A DNA stretch of 64,000 nt from Centrapalus pauciflorus (taxonomy: Eukaryota; Streptophyta; Magnoliopsida; Asterales; Asteraceae). Every line of letters starts with the position of its first letter. Position 1 is the first letter of the stretch. Location: assembly GCA_020465985.1 (NCBI GenBank), contig JAANYP010000748.1, positions 107,501 through 171,500 on the forward strand, read 5' to 3'. The translations under genes and the position numbers were made by a program. Of this stretch, positions 1 through 14,110 are shown piece after piece. The notes below the pieces were generated by a model. That model was not told where the DNA came from. It did not search any database and was given only the letters and a program-made list of their open reading frames with translations.

Positions 1-1140
1 TGTTTGGTTCACTTCAAAAAATAATGCTAGTCAAAATTGACAAATTACCCATACTAACAATTACCATTCTTAAACGCACCGTTTTGGTGCCTAAATTACA
101 ATAAAGTCCTTGTAATTAAAAGAGAAATTCCAAAAGGCCCCTGTTAATTACAAAAAGGACCCTGAAGTTTTTATGCTTTTATTTTTACCTTATTGCTTTC
201 AAGAAAATTGCAATAAAATCCATGTAGTTATAAGTAAACAAAAAGATTCCTAATAATTACAAAAAGGTCCTTAAAGTTTAATCTTTTTTATATTTTTATT
301 TTTGTAAATAAAATTATTTTTATAGTTTTATATTTTTATAATTATACATAAAATTTATTTATTTTACACATGAAACTTTTTAAAGTTTAATAAATATTGA
401 GTTCTATATTTTTTATATTTTTATGTTTGTAAATAAAATTATTCGTTTGTGCACCAACTTCTTTTATATTTAAATATTTAAATATTATGCTTCCACCTCA
501 ACTTGAAGAATTAAATTATCATGGTTCATTTTATTTTGTTTTTTGGTCTTTGCTTTTGTCTCATAATATGCATATAAAAATCAACTTTTGTTATTTAAAC
601 ATTTTGTGTAAAATTAGAGGTTTAATATAAAAAAAACCAACATGTTTTTTTATGTTTTTGCGGTATAGCCTCTCCGTGTTATTTTTAACTAATAAAATCC
701 TCAAGTTATTTATTTGTTTGTGATTTTCAGAATTTTTTTATTTTTGCCAAAAAAATCATTAAGTTTGAGGGCTTTTCATGGAAAAAAGTGACAACATTTT
801 TTTTTTTTTTGGAAAATACAGGATTGATTATAGAAAAAAACATTTTTTTTTTCGAAAACCAGAAAGGAAACAATAGGATGAAGATTTTTTAAGGAAAAAA
901 ATAACATGCAGACAAGAAACCACAAAAAATTGAAAACATGTTGTTTTGTTCATATAAACCGTAAAAAACAATATACTTTAGACATCATTGATTGAGTGAA
1001 ACCAAATTCATAAAAAACATGTAATCCACTAATGCTTAAATACACAAATGCACTGACGATGTCGTCATCATTATACATTTTTTATTTCTTAAAATCATAG
1101 TTTATCTTAATCGATAAAAACTACATATTCATGACGGATA
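1..1140. other. AT-rich non-coding DNA
   Basis: I see no coding exon here. Between about 95 and 300 a segment with an AATTACAAAAAGG core is present twice as a degenerate tandem of roughly 115-120 bp. A related AT-rich stretch follows to about 440. The sequence probably forms the body of the Helitron whose 3' end lies at 1141-1173, but no 5' TC terminus could be placed with confidence. Confidence 0.4.
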
Positions 1141-1173
1141 CCCGCAGCATCACGCGGGCAACGATAACACTAG
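1141..1173 (+). mobile_element. Helitron 3' terminus
   Basis: A GC-rich hairpin (CCCGC, loop, GCGGG, 1141-1157) is followed 12 bases later by CTAG (1170-1173) and then a T. A hairpin about 11 nt upstream of a terminal CTRR, inserted between A and T, is the standard 3' end of plant Helitrons. Only the terminus is recognisable. The element would extend leftwards, possibly beyond the window. No Rep/helicase coding was seen. Confidence 0.6.
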
Positions 1174-2167
1174 TTAACTAACATTCGGTAAGCAAGTATA
1201 CCATTAAATCGAGATTGGTATTAAAAAATTGTTTTTGTGTATTGAGGTCTTATGCATAAAGTTAAAATATAGGGGTTTTCCCCTTCATCCTATGTAGTTC
1301 CTAGTAACACGGGACGATGAAGAAAGCTAGTCACTTCATTTCTCATGTCTAACAATTTTTCCTTATATTTATGCTCGTCTATTTTTATGTTAAATTTCTA
1401 TTTCATATAATTGTTTATTTATACCTAGACGTTTCCGTTTTGTTACTTTATTTTTGATGTTTTTCTTTTATAAATCAAAGTGTGTAAGGTTCTGAAAAAT
1501 TAAAATCATGGTTTAAATACCACATTAACGATCATATATGCTAAACTAATAACCGACACAGTCATTGGTTTGGTTTACTTAAAATACCGTGTTAGTCAAA
1601 AGCGGTCGAAACTGACCCATTAACTAAAGTCATTAAAGAAGATTAAATTATGTATTTTAAAAGTTTTTTTTAATGCAGTAAAGATCACATGTGTGTATGT
1701 GTGTATGTATGTATGTAGACACACACATATTCAAAACAGTACCTCTACATATCGAGAGAGTACCGAAGGTTTCGTGTTTAAAAATATTATTTTTCTAATT
1801 TATATATAATCATGTTTAAATTAATAATAAGATGCAACTTGCAAAAAAATCTCATACAAATACACCTTGAAACTATGTGAAATATCCTGTGAATGATAAA
1901 TCATTTATGGTAAATTTGTGTAGATGATTGCATGATTGTCATAATTTGGCCGACCATTCACAGACGTAGAACTACATGAAAAGTGTCAGTTTCTTCGTGT
2001 CGAAAAAATCAAGGCTACGTATGTTGATTAACCAGTGGTACGTGTTATTAATTAATTGCAAGTTTCTTGTTGATAATTTTCTATGATCTTTATTGACATG
2101 ATGTACTTATTCCAAACGATCTTGATCTTAAACTGGCAGCATACATTTTGCAAGAATGCAAAGTTGC
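1174..2167. other. Non-coding DNA before the palindromic gypsy element
   Basis: No gene was recognised. A short TG/TATG-rich run occurs at about 1688-1730. The stretch 1811-1945 belongs to a dispersed repeat whose inverted relative is at the far right end of the window. Confidence 0.4.
1811..1945 (+). repeat. Dispersed repeat, inverted partner at the right window end
   Basis: Read on the plus strand, this segment resembles the reverse complement of about 63880-64000. Shared blocks include AAATACACCTTGAAA and GTAAATTTGTGT in the same order and similar spacing. Identity is moderate, so the copies are old. I do not recognise the family. Confidence 0.45.
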
Positions 2168-3987
2168 TGTCACATCCTTGCTTTAAAACACGCTTGCTTA
2201 TCCCAGGAATAATAATAAATGGATAAAGCTAAATAAAACATTACAATAAGTCTTGCACTACACGTGCTACAAGGTTACAGTACTAAGTTGCTAAAAACAT
2301 CACAACATAAATAAAAGCCGCTACCCAGAAGCCAAGGCATCATAAAGCTATACCACAAGCTGAAAGTTAGCTAAGTCCTCTGGGCCGATCAGATAATAGA
2401 CCTAAGCAGAAGGTCCAGCTTGTTCCTTACCTTTTCCTGTAAAAATTGTGAATAGCAACTGTAAGCTAATGCTTAGTGAGTAAACAGATATTCAAGAATG
2501 CATGTAAAATATGAGGCGAAAGTGCCTATAAAGGCTGTTATGCTTGCTTGCTTGCTTGCTCATTTGCTTAATACCCAGAAAGAACGCTGCACAATTGAGA
2601 CATTTCACGCAGAACGGAGATGCCACCACTATGGGTTTACCGCTGACAGATGATCAATCTGTGATGCGGGGCTAGCTACCCGCATAATGCTCAAGGGATA
2701 GTGGTGAACATCAGAATTGCTTGCTCGCTAAATATAATGCTTATGAGATGCACAAAGAAACGCTAACACAAGGTTTGCTGTATAGTATGCAGAACAATAA
2801 ACAGATAGCAGATAAATATGCATATTAATAGATCAAATGTAAGATCCGGCTAAGCTGGGCATCACCTGTACCACAGTGTTCGCCTTCACTCACAAAAGTC
2901 TATTGAATTCCAAAGAAATCATATAGAAGCAAATTTATGTCTCAATTTCATATAAAACATGTAAACAAGAATAACTGTTACTCACAGTACTGAAAATGCT
3001 TTGAAATGCTCTGTAATGCTTGCTCGGGCTTATTTACGCTTTAAATTGCTTTATAATGCTTGCACTTGCTTATCTAGGCTTTAATATATTCTGGCACTGG
3101 CTTTGACTCGCAACTGGGCTAAACAGCTTATGTATAATATCTGAAGTTTAATATTACAGAACATGTGCTAAATTAATATTGCTAGCTCAATATTCCAATA
3201 TCTATAAGCCATAACTTCTAGCTAAATATTTTGCTATTTATTTTGCTAATTTATGCGTTGTTCGTAAATTTTATCAATTAAATTCGAAATTTAGGGGCTA
3301 GATTCGAATCTGAGCATCAGACTCGAAGACAGATTCGAACCAGGGGTTAGGTTCGAAGACAGATTCGAATTATGGGGGTTAGATTCGAACCTCATTCGAA
3401 TCTGAGGATAGATTCGAAACCCATATCTCGAATCTAGCTCTACTCGAGTCTGTTCTTGGTATTTCGAGTCTGTTCTATGCATACTCGAGTTTGTTCATAA
3501 GTTACAGCTTTACACATGCATTTTCAAGCCTAAAATCACAAATAAACTAAGCAACAAGCCTCGGTTTGATTATATTATACATAATCTACCATATTTTAGC
3601 TCAAACTCATACAAAATCAGCTTTAAATCGCCTAGAATGATAAACTCGAATTCGTAGCTTCAAAAACCGAAAGTGCAGAAAACGAAAATGACAATTTTTA
3701 CCTCAAATCCATATCAAATCACGCCTGCAATGGTAGATTCGGATAGTACGCTTCGAGATCTTTCCAATGACGTATAGAACTCGAGATTTGGCCGGTCGGT
3801 TTGGCAGAAAAGTTAGAGAGATGCTCGGTTTCTAGAGAGAGGAGCTCTGGGAGGGAAAATGGCTTGCAAGAAATGAGAAAATGAACTCTCGGCTCCTATT
3901 TATACCAAACCTCGAAATTACATCATTTTACGCAAATTGCTCAAAATTACTTAAAATAAAAATGCAATTAAAAGGCAAGGTGTTATA
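2168..3987 (-). repeat. Gypsy LTR, minus-strand arm
   Basis: This is a 1.8-kb LTR. On the minus strand it begins TATAACACC and ends GATGTGACA. It mirrors 6634-8449. A TATA box lies about 85 bp inside the start. A cluster of TTCGAA-centred palindromes lies at 3290-3480. Transcription from this LTR would run leftwards, out of the palindrome. Confidence 0.85.
3897..3904 (-). promoter_or_regulatory. LTR TATA box (minus copy)
   Basis: TATAAATA lies on the minus strand, mirror image of 6717-6724, in a stretch that otherwise reads as a core promoter followed by a pyrimidine-rich leader. Confidence 0.6.
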
Positions 3988-4026
3988 GTATGAGCCCACC
4001 ACGCTTGCACTTCGTCCTCGAAGTAC

Positions 4027-6153
4027 CTAAGGCTCAAACAGATGCGGATATCGAACTCTCATGTCTTGCTCAGATTCCCAGGTCTGAGAAGTTCCGTGAG
4101 AAGTCCTCCATTGCACCAACACCATTGCTACCTCTCGATTCCTCAACTTCTTCATCTTTGTTTCTAGAATAACTTCAGGCTCGTCACATTGCAGTTTCTC
4201 GTTGATCTTGTAGCTCAGATGATCGGCCCACTTTTCTCTGTCATCTTCTTTGCACTTCCTTAGTTGCGAAACGTGAAACATGGGGTGTATGTTGGACAGT
4301 TCGCTCGGCAAGTCCAACAGATAAGATTGAGTTCCAACACGCTCGGTGATCTTGAAAGGACCAACGAATCGTGGTGCTAACTTGCCACGCTTGCCGAATC
4401 TGAACACACCTTTCATCGGCGAGACTTTTAATACAACATAGTCGTCCTTCTGGAATTCTAAAGGTTTATGGCGTCGGTCGTGATACGATTTCTGTCGAGA
4501 TTGAGCAGTTTCTAAGCGTTGGCGGATAATTCTGATCTTGTCATTAGTCTGTTGAAGTAGCTCGGGACCGGCGATTGGTGCTTCACCGGCTTCATGCCAA
4601 CACGTAGGAGTTCGGCACTTGCGTCCGTATAAGGCTTCGAAAGGTGCGGCTTTGATGGATGAGTGGTAACTATTGTTATAAGAAAACTCTGCTAACGGCA
4701 AGTGGTCGTCCCAATTGCCGCTAAACTCGAGAACACATGCCCGCAACATGTCTTCGAGTGTAAGAATTGTGCGCTCGCTTTGGCCATCAGGCTGTGGATG
4801 ATACGCCGTACTCATTCTGATCTTGGAGCCTAAACCATCTTGCAGTGCACTCCAGAACCTTGAAGTGAACCGGCTGTCGCGGTCGGAAACAATTGATAGA
4901 GGCACACCGTGTCGGGTAACGATCTCGTCTATGTACAACTTGGCTAGTTTCTCTAGTGAGTAATTCTCGCGAGTCGGAATGAAGTGCGCAACTTTGGTTA
5001 AACGATCAACGATCACCCATATTGCGTCGTGCTGTCTTCGCGTAGTCGGAAGCTTCGTCACAAAGTCCATCGTTATGTGATCGAACTTCCACTCGGGAAT
5101 CGGTAGAGGCTGTAGACTGCCATAAGGCTGCTGATGCTCCGCTTTGACCAATCGGCAAGTAACACAATTATCGACATATTGGCCTACGTCTCTTTTCATA
5201 CCGGGCCACCAATACTCGGCTTTTAGATCGTTGTACATCTTGGTGCTGCCAGGATGTACCGAGAAGTTAGAACAGTGGGCTTCCGAAAGAATTTTCTGTC
5301 GAACATCACCAAATTTGGGAACCCAGACACGATTTTTGAAAAGCTTTAAGCCACGAGGGCTATCGGTTAAGAACTGAAGTTGCTCTTTCATGTCCTCAGA
5401 GTTGAGGTTTTCTTCTTTTAGGGCTTCGGCTTGAGCAACGAGAATTTCATCGATCAAAGTTGATGAAAACGAAGTATGAGTAAAGGTATAAAGACATTTA
5501 GCAGAGTAGGATTTACGACTCAATGCGTCGGCCACCACATTCGCTTTGCCAGGGTGATACAGAATATCACAGTCATAGTCTTTGATGAGTTCCATGGAGC
5601 GTCGCTGGCGCATGTTGAGCTCCTTCTGGCTGAAAATATACTTAAGGCTCTTGTGATCCGTATACAGTTGACATTTGGTGCCGTAGAGGTAATGACGCCA
5701 TGTTTTCAATGCAAAAGTCACAGCAGCAAGTTCAAGGTCATGAGTCGGATGACTCTTTTCATGATCCTTAAGCTGGCGAGAAGTATATGTTATGACTCTG
5801 CCTCTTTGCATCAAAACACACCCAAGCCCTTGATATGAAGCATCGCTGAAGACTACAAAGTCTTCATTACCTTCGGGTAAGGCCAGAATAGGCGCTTCAG
5901 TGAGTTTCTGTTTTAAAGTTTGGAAGGCGGTCTCTTGAGCTTCTTCCCAAATAAAGGGAACATTCTTGCGAGTAAGAGATGTAAGAGGCATGGCTAGTTT
6001 TGAGAAGTCCTTAATGAATCGACGGTAGTAACCCGCCAATCCCAAGAAACTTCGGATCTCGGTAGCTGATTTGGGAGCTTCCCAATTTTGAATGGCTTCT
6101 ATCTTAGAAGGATCCACAGAGATTCCTTCACCAGATATCACGACCGACGCCAT
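4027..6153 (-). CDS. pol: Ty3/gypsy pol fragment: RT end, RNase H, integrase, chromodomain
   Basis: This is an uninterrupted 708-residue frame. The first five residues or so come from the inverted junction at 6136, so the apparent start is artificial and the protein is truncated at its N-terminus. Residues about 6-90 are the end of the reverse transcriptase. RNase H follows with acidic residues D104, E141, D166 and D209. The integrase zinc finger has H293, H300, C330 and C333. The catalytic triad is D363, D424 and E460, with D35E spacing. A GPY/F-type module contains VGPFKITERVG. The last 60 residues or so form a chromodomain ending YPHLFEP, which places the element among chromoviruses, probably the Tekay/Del branch. 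All key residues remain, so the parent element was recently functional. The polypurine tract and LTR follow directly. Confidence 0.9.
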   Translation of the reverse strand: MASVVISGEGISVDPSKIEAIQNWEAPKSATEIRSFLGLAGYYRRFIKDFSKLAMPLTSLTRKNVPFIWEEAQETAFQTLKQKLTEAPILALPEGNEDFVVFSDASYQGLGCVLMQRGRVITYTSRQLKDHEKSHPTHDLELAAVTFALKTWRHYLYGTKCQLYTDHKSLKYIFSQKELNMRQRRSMELIKDYDCDILYHPGKANVVADALSRKSYSAKCLYTFTHTSFSSTLIDEILVAQAEALKEENLNSEDMKEQLQFLTDSPRGLKLFKNRVWVPKFGDVRQKILSEAHCSNFSVHPGSTKMYNDLKAEYWWPGMKRDVGQYVDNCVTCRLVKAEHQQPYGSLQPLPIPEWKFDHITMDFVTKLPTTRRQHDAIWVIVDRLTKVAHFIPTRENYSLEKLAKLYIDEIVTRHGVPLSIVSDRDSRFTSRFWSALQDGLGSKIRMSTAYHPQPDGQSERTILTLEDMLRACVLEFSGNWDDHLPLAEFSYNNSYHSSIKAAPFEALYGRKCRTPTCWHEAGEAPIAGPELLQQTNDKIRIIRQRLETAQSRQKSYHDRRHKPLEFQKDDYVVLKVSPMKGVFRFGKRGKLAPRFVGPFKITERVGTQSYLLDLPSELSNIHPMFHVSQLRKCKEDDREKWADHLSYKINEKLQCDEPEVILETKMKKLRNREVAMVLVQWRTSHGTSQTWESEQDMRVRYPHLFEP

Positions 6154-6594
6154 AAACCTTTAGAATTCCAGAAGGACGACTATGTTGTATTAAAAGTCTC
6201 GCCGATGAAAGGTGTGTTCAGATTCGGCAAGCGTGGCAAGTTAGCACCACGATTCGTTGGTCCTTTCAAGATCACCGAGCGTGTTGGAACTCAATCTTAT
6301 CTGTTGGACTTGCCGAGCGAACTGTCCAACACACACCCCGTGTTTCACGTTTCGCAACTAAGGAAGTGCAAAGAAGATGACAGAGAAAAGTGGGCCGATC
6401 ATCTGAGCTACAAGATCAACGAGAAACTGCAATGTGACGAGCCTGAAGTTATTCTAGAAACAAAGATGAAGAAGTTGAGGAATCGAGAGGTAGCAATGGT
6501 GTTGGTGCAATGGAGGACTTCTCACGGAACTTCTCAGACCTGGGAATCTGAGCAAGACATGAGAGTTCGATATCCGCATCTGTTTGAGCCTTAG
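6136..6594 (+). pseudogene. pol: Gypsy integrase C-terminus and chromodomain, plus-strand copy
   Basis: This is the mirror copy of the last 150 or so codons of the minus-strand pol. It starts abruptly at the palindrome junction with the residues YHDRRHKPLEF, then has the GPY/F module and chromodomain and stops with TAG. It differs from its partner by about two residues (N-T-H-P-V instead of N-I-H-P-M). The catalytic core, RNase H and RT are absent, so it cannot act alone. The frame reads open back to 6088 only through antisense sequence of the other copy. Confidence 0.85.
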
Positions 6595-6615
6595 GTACTT
6601 CGAGGACGAAGTGCA

Positions 6616-6633
6616 AGCGTGGTGGGCTCATAC
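6616..6633 (+). other. Polypurine tract region before the LTR
   Basis: AGCGTGGTGGGCTCATAC, the last 18 bases before the LTR start, is purine-rich and placed where plus-strand priming occurs in LTR retrotransposons. Its mirror lies at 3988-4005 on the minus strand. Confidence 0.5.
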
Positions 6634-8449
6634 TATAACACCTTGCCTTTTAATTGCATTTTTATTTTAAGTAATTTTGAGCAATTTGCGTAAAATGATG
6701 TAATTTCGAGGTTTGGTATAAATAGGAGCCGAGAGTTCATTTTCTCATTTCTTGCAAGCCATTTTCCCTCCCAGAGCTCCTCTCTCTAGAAACCGAACAT
6801 CTCTCTAACTTTTCTGCCAAACCGACCGGCCAAATCTCGAGTTCTATACGTCATTGGAAAGATCTCGAAGCGTACTATCCGAATCTACCATTGCAGGCGT
6901 GATTTGATACGGATTTGAGGTAAAAATTGTCATTTTCGTTTTCTGCACTTTCGGTTTTTGAAGCTACGAATTCGAGTTTATCATTCTAGGCGATTTAAAG
7001 CTGATTTTGTATGAGTTTGAGCTAAAATATGGTAGATTATGTATAATATAATCAAACCGAGGCTTGTTGCTTAGTTTATTTGTGATTTTAGGCTTGAAAA
7101 TGCATGTGTAAAGCTGTAACTTATGAACAAACTCGAGTATGCATAGAACAGACTCGAAATACCAAGAACAGACTCGAGTAGAGCTAGATTCGAGATATGG
7201 GTTTCGAATCTATCCTCAGATTCGAATGAGGTTCGAATCTAACCCCCATAATTCGAATCTGTCTTCGAACCTAACCCCTGGTTCGAATCTGTCTTCGAAT
7301 CTGATGCTCAGATTCGAATCTAGCCCCTAAATTTCGAATTTAATTGATAAAATTTACGAACAACGCATAAATTAGCAAAATAAATAGCAAAATATTTAGC
7401 TAGAAGTTATGGCTTATAGATATTGGAATATTGAGCTAGCAATATTAATTTAGCACATGTTCTGTAATATTAAACTTCAGATATTATACATAAGCTGTTT
7501 AGCCCAGTTGCGAGTCAAAGCCAGTGCCAGAATATATTAAAGCCTAGATAAGCAAGTGCAAGCATTATAAAGCAATTTAAAGCGTAAATAAGCCCGAGCA
7601 AGCATTACAGAGCATTTCAAAGCATTTTCAGTACAGTGAGTAACAGTTATTCTTGTTTACATGTTTTATATGAAATTGAGACATAAATTTGCTTCTATAT
7701 GATTTCTTTGGAATTCAATAGACTTTTGTGAGTGAAGGCGAACACTGTGGTACAGGTGATGCCCAGCTTAGCCGGATCTTACATTTGATCTATTAATATG
7801 CATATTTATTTGCTATCTGTTTATTGTTCTGCATACTATACAGCAAACTTTGTGTTAGCGTTTCTTTGTGCATCTCATAAGCATTATATTTAGCGAGCAA
7901 GCAATTCTGATGTTCACCACTATCCCTTGAGCATTATGCGGGTAGCTAGCCCCGCATCACAGATTGATCATCTGTCAGCGGTAAACCCATAGTGGTGGCA
8001 TCTCCGTTCTGCGTGAAATGTCTCAATTGTGCAGCGTTCTTTCTGGGTATTAAGCAAATGAGCAAGCAAGCAAGCATAACAGCCTTTATAGGCACTTTCG
8101 CCTCATATTTTACATGCATTCTTGAATATCTGTTTACTCACTAAGCATTAGCTTACAGTTGCTATTCACAATTTTTACAGGAAAAGGTAAGGAACAAGCT
8201 GGACCTTCTGCTTAGGTCTATTATCTGATCTGCCCAGAGGACTTAGCTAACTTTCAGCTTGTGGTATAGCTTTATGATGCCTTGGCTTCTGGGTAGCGGC
8301 TTTTATTTATGTTGTGATGTTTTTAGCAACTTAGTACTGTAACCTTGTAGCACGTGTAGTGCAAGACTTATTGTAATGTTTTATTTAGCTTTATCCATTT
8401 ATTATTATTCCTGGGATAAGCAAGCGTGTTTTAAAGCAAGGATGTGACA
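6634..8449 (+). repeat. Gypsy LTR, plus-strand arm
   Basis: This is the 1.8-kb mirror of 2168-3987. The ends are TATAACACC and GATGTGACA, loosely inverted with respect to each other as LTR ends are. The promoter-like TATA box at 6717 points rightwards, out of the palindrome. Confidence 0.85.
6717..6724 (+). promoter_or_regulatory. LTR TATA box (plus copy)
   Basis: TATAAATA follows an AT-rich 80-bp start of the LTR and precedes a CT-rich stretch (6760-6800) that resembles a plant 5' leader. Confidence 0.6.
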
Positions 8450-9170
8450 GGAGCGTTTGTAAGGCCAAAGGGCATAACAGTTGCCCCCAGTTTTCAATAC
8501 TCTTTTTCAAGATCATGTTTATGAAGAATTAAATGCTTCTCTCACACCAACCCATGTAACCAATCGATCGGTTTGTCCCATGGTTGGAGATGGTGTAAGT
8601 TATGTACTGATATGATATTGAAAGTTCATAGGAATAGCCTATCAACATTATTGTTTTTCTTTAATGTTTTGTTGATCAACTTATTTTAAATTATCAGAAT
8701 CGGGCACATTATAGATCAAGAATAGAAAAAAACATTTGAACCTTCTAATGCTGATATGGATGATACTATTCTTTGCATTGCTTTTTCAAAAAATAATGGA
8801 GGGAAAGAATCCTTATTTAATCTAAAAGATGCAAGGTAATTGTGTTTTCCATTATATTTACAAAAAAGAGAGATTATTTTCACTTTTGGAATACACTAGC
8901 ATACATTAATAAATGTTTTCATGTTTCTTGGTTCACGTTGCGAGGGCGTTTGCAGCCCCCTAACCAACAGCAACATATCTTACTTGTCATCCACAAAAAA
9001 GTAACATAGTTAACGTAGTTAAGTATCACAAGGTATCCTCATGTACAACCAATAAATATTTTGGACTCGTTTTAATTAGTAAATTTTTGGTCGATTTTTA
9101 TTGTTCGATTTGTTTAAAATCTTGAAATCATAACAGGTCGAGCATAATGTGTCGTCGGGAGGAGCTGATG
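8450..9170. other. Non-coding DNA right of the palindrome
   Basis: Apart from the exon-like fragment at 8715-8835 I recognise nothing. The sequence is more balanced in composition than its neighbours and may be remnant host DNA. Confidence 0.35.
8715..8835 (+). pseudogene. Exon-like fragment, possibly from a TOPLESS-related gene
   Basis: A 121-nt open stretch is bounded by an acceptor-like ATAG before 8715 and a donor-like GTAATT at 8836. It reads ...EPSNADMDDTILCIAFSKN, then GGKESLFNL. CIAFSKN followed by GGK-SLFN recalls the TOPLESS WD40 segment around FALSKN...GGKISLFN, with the intervening eight or so residues missing. A second, clearer TOPLESS-like piece lies downstream in the same orientation at 12507-12677. 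The gene identity is a weak inference from memory. Confidence 0.3.
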
Positions 9171-9960
<790 letters not shown>

Positions 9961-10656
9961 TGTCCACAGGCCCGACCCTTGACATGTTCAATGTGGGCTT
10001 TCGCACAGGGCCCCATTCTTTTAGGGTCTCAAAAAAAATCTGATGGATTTATTTAGTTTAGATTTTAGAAGCCCAAATTCTCTTTTGTCTTTGCCCTTGG
10101 AATTGCAACAGCCCAGCGACACTTTGTTGGGAGTGGAAGCGATTATTATAATTATCATATTGAGTTGTAGGTATTAAAAGGTATTTTTTTTTGTTTTTTT
10201 CATTTTCTTTGCATAGTTGTTGACCGTTGTTACTTGCAAATGGAAAATTACTATGTGGTTCATCGGTTGAGAGTTGGAATAAAGATAAGTTGTATTTGGC
10301 AATTTTCTATTTTGTATAAATGTTGAAAATTTTATAATCAAAAGGTCTATTTGTGATTTTTGCACAGTGCCCTGTGTGTCCATATGAAAATGTAGCATGT
10401 ATTTCTACCCCAAAACATAACAGTGTGAAAATAGGGGCTATGAAGACTCACCGTAGGTGTGATGGCAAAAAGAGCGTAAAAACGACGGTTTTTGCGTTGT
10501 TGATGAGTGATGACACCGGACGCTTTTAACTGAGTCCTAAATGATATGAGGGACTTAATAACTTCCATATATATGATAATATGTATGTATAAAGGTTTTT
10601 ATGTTTTAAATCACCCAACTTTACAAGTTTATTAATAAAACCCACTTAAAACGTCA

Positions 10657-10659
<3 letters not shown>
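9961..10659. other. Non-coding DNA
   Basis: The stretch 9967-10140 is locally GC-richer and repeat-like (GGCCCGACCC, GGGCCCCATT). I do not recognise the family. The rest is AT-rich and featureless. Confidence 0.3.

Positions 10660-10690
<31 letters not shown>
10660..10690. repeat. (TA)n tract, left boundary of an element
   Basis: About 31 bp of TA repeats sit directly against the left end of the element at 10691. Confidence 0.9.
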
Positions 10691-12393
<1,703 letters not shown>

Positions 12394-12506
12394 CAACTCA
12401 AGTTAAATACAAAGTTTCTTATCAAGGGATTCTACAAGTGTGGATTTATTTTGCCGTTATCATCCATATGTAACACAATCCAACCATTTGTGTCTAAGCT
12501 AGAATG

Positions 12507-12677
12507 CATCCAAATGTAATTGCTACTCATTATTCTGATTCGAATCAATTTGCATTGTGGCTTTCAGATGGTGGAGTTATTGTTCTTGAGTCACACAGTG
12601 TGCCAATGACCCATCTTCAGATGATGATCTTCTTATATCAAGAGTCAATCCAGCCCAAAGAGTTCAATCAGTTGTAA
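12507..12677 (+). pseudogene. TOPLESS-related (TPL/TPR) C-terminal fragment
   Basis: A 57-codon open stretch ends in TAA. It reads HPNVIATHYSDSNQFALWL, then SDGGVIVLES. TOPLESS co-repressors end their second WD40 domain with HPxxxAxHPSExNQFALGLTDGGVHVLEP-like sequence, so the match covers the last WD40 blade and is then followed by unrelated residues. Sequence just upstream (about 12440-12506) may be the preceding blade (FILPLSS for the expected A-Y-L-P). The family acts in the nucleus, bridging EAR-motif repressors to chromatin modifiers. Here only a fragment survives, next to a (TA)n tract, so it is a relic or a captured piece. Confidence 0.55.
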
Positions 12678-13520
<843 letters not shown>

Positions 13521-13526
13521 TGTGTG

Positions 13527-13560
13527 TTAGTTTATTAACCCGTGTATCGCGCAGATATTG
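13527..13560 (-). mobile_element. Helitron-like 3' terminus (tentative)
   Basis: On the minus strand a GCGCGATACACGGG segment, a decayed hairpin arm, is followed by TTAATAAACTAA, ending in CTAA as CTRR requires. The following base is C, not the expected T. It could be an old terminus disturbed by the adjacent MITE. Confidence 0.3.
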
Positions 13561-13659
13561 ATAATAAATAATTATTTTTATTAAATATATATTAACAAAT
13601 TGAATTGAATAGATATATAAAATATATTATAGATAACAACAAATTATAAAAAGGGATAA

Positions 13660-13956
13660 AGACAAAATTACCCAAAAGAATAACCCACTGGAAAATTTTA
13701 AATCAACACACCTAACACCCACCTAATCCCACACCTCCCCTTATTTTCTTTCTTCCCTTACTAATCGGTTACCTGCGGCGACTCTTCTTTTCCGGCGACA
13801 AAATCTACCTCTGGCGACTCTTCCTTTCCGGTCACTCATCTCTCCGGCCACCGCAGGAAGAAAAAACTTACCACCTCTGGCGACTCCTCCTCCTCCGACC
13901 ACTCCAAAGGTTTAGTTTTCTTCTTTCTTTTTCTCTAAATCTCTGGTCCCCTAAAT

Positions 13957-14039
<83 letters not shown>

Positions 14040-14110
14040 ATGGAGATCTGTTTTTTGAGAAAGTTTAGCTTCTTATTTTTGTTTCAAAAATTTTGAAGTT
14101 TATGTTTAAA
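13660..14110 (+). repeat. 5'UTR-like segment with inverted relative at 32.5-47.4 kb
   Basis: It contains AAAATTACCC, CACCTAA, repeated CTCTGGCGACTC-type motifs, a long (CT)n (13960-14039) and TTTAGCTTCTT after it. The same order appears in reverse complement across 47450-47094 and 32839-32550, which are contiguous once copia copy 2 is removed. Both segments look like plant 5' leaders, but no downstream coding exon was found. They are two inverted copies of a repeat or gene-derived segment. Confidence 0.5.

Larger units (their letters stand above)
2168..8449. mobile_element. Palindromic double copy of a Ty3/gypsy chromovirus
   Basis: Positions 2168-4485 and 6136-8449 are reverse complements of one another; paired coordinates sum to 10621 over the inner part. 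I noted only a few substitutions and one 4-bp GCTT unit difference (near 2540 and 8075), so identity is about 99%. Each arm holds the last part of integrase, the chromodomain, a polypurine tract and a complete LTR. The 1,650-bp centre (4486-6135) is present once and carries RT end, RNase H and most of integrase of the minus-strand copy. No gag, protease or RT palm is present. The flanking 5-mers (GTTGC and GGAGC) are not a target duplication, so this is not one ordinary insertion. An aberrant reverse transcription or integration product, or break-repair fold-back, is inferred. Confidence 0.9.

Noticed and set aside
3990..4172. Plus-strand open frame of 60 codons and its mirror at 6449-6631
   Set aside because: Antisense shadow of the gypsy chromodomain coding sequence, duplicated by the palindrome.
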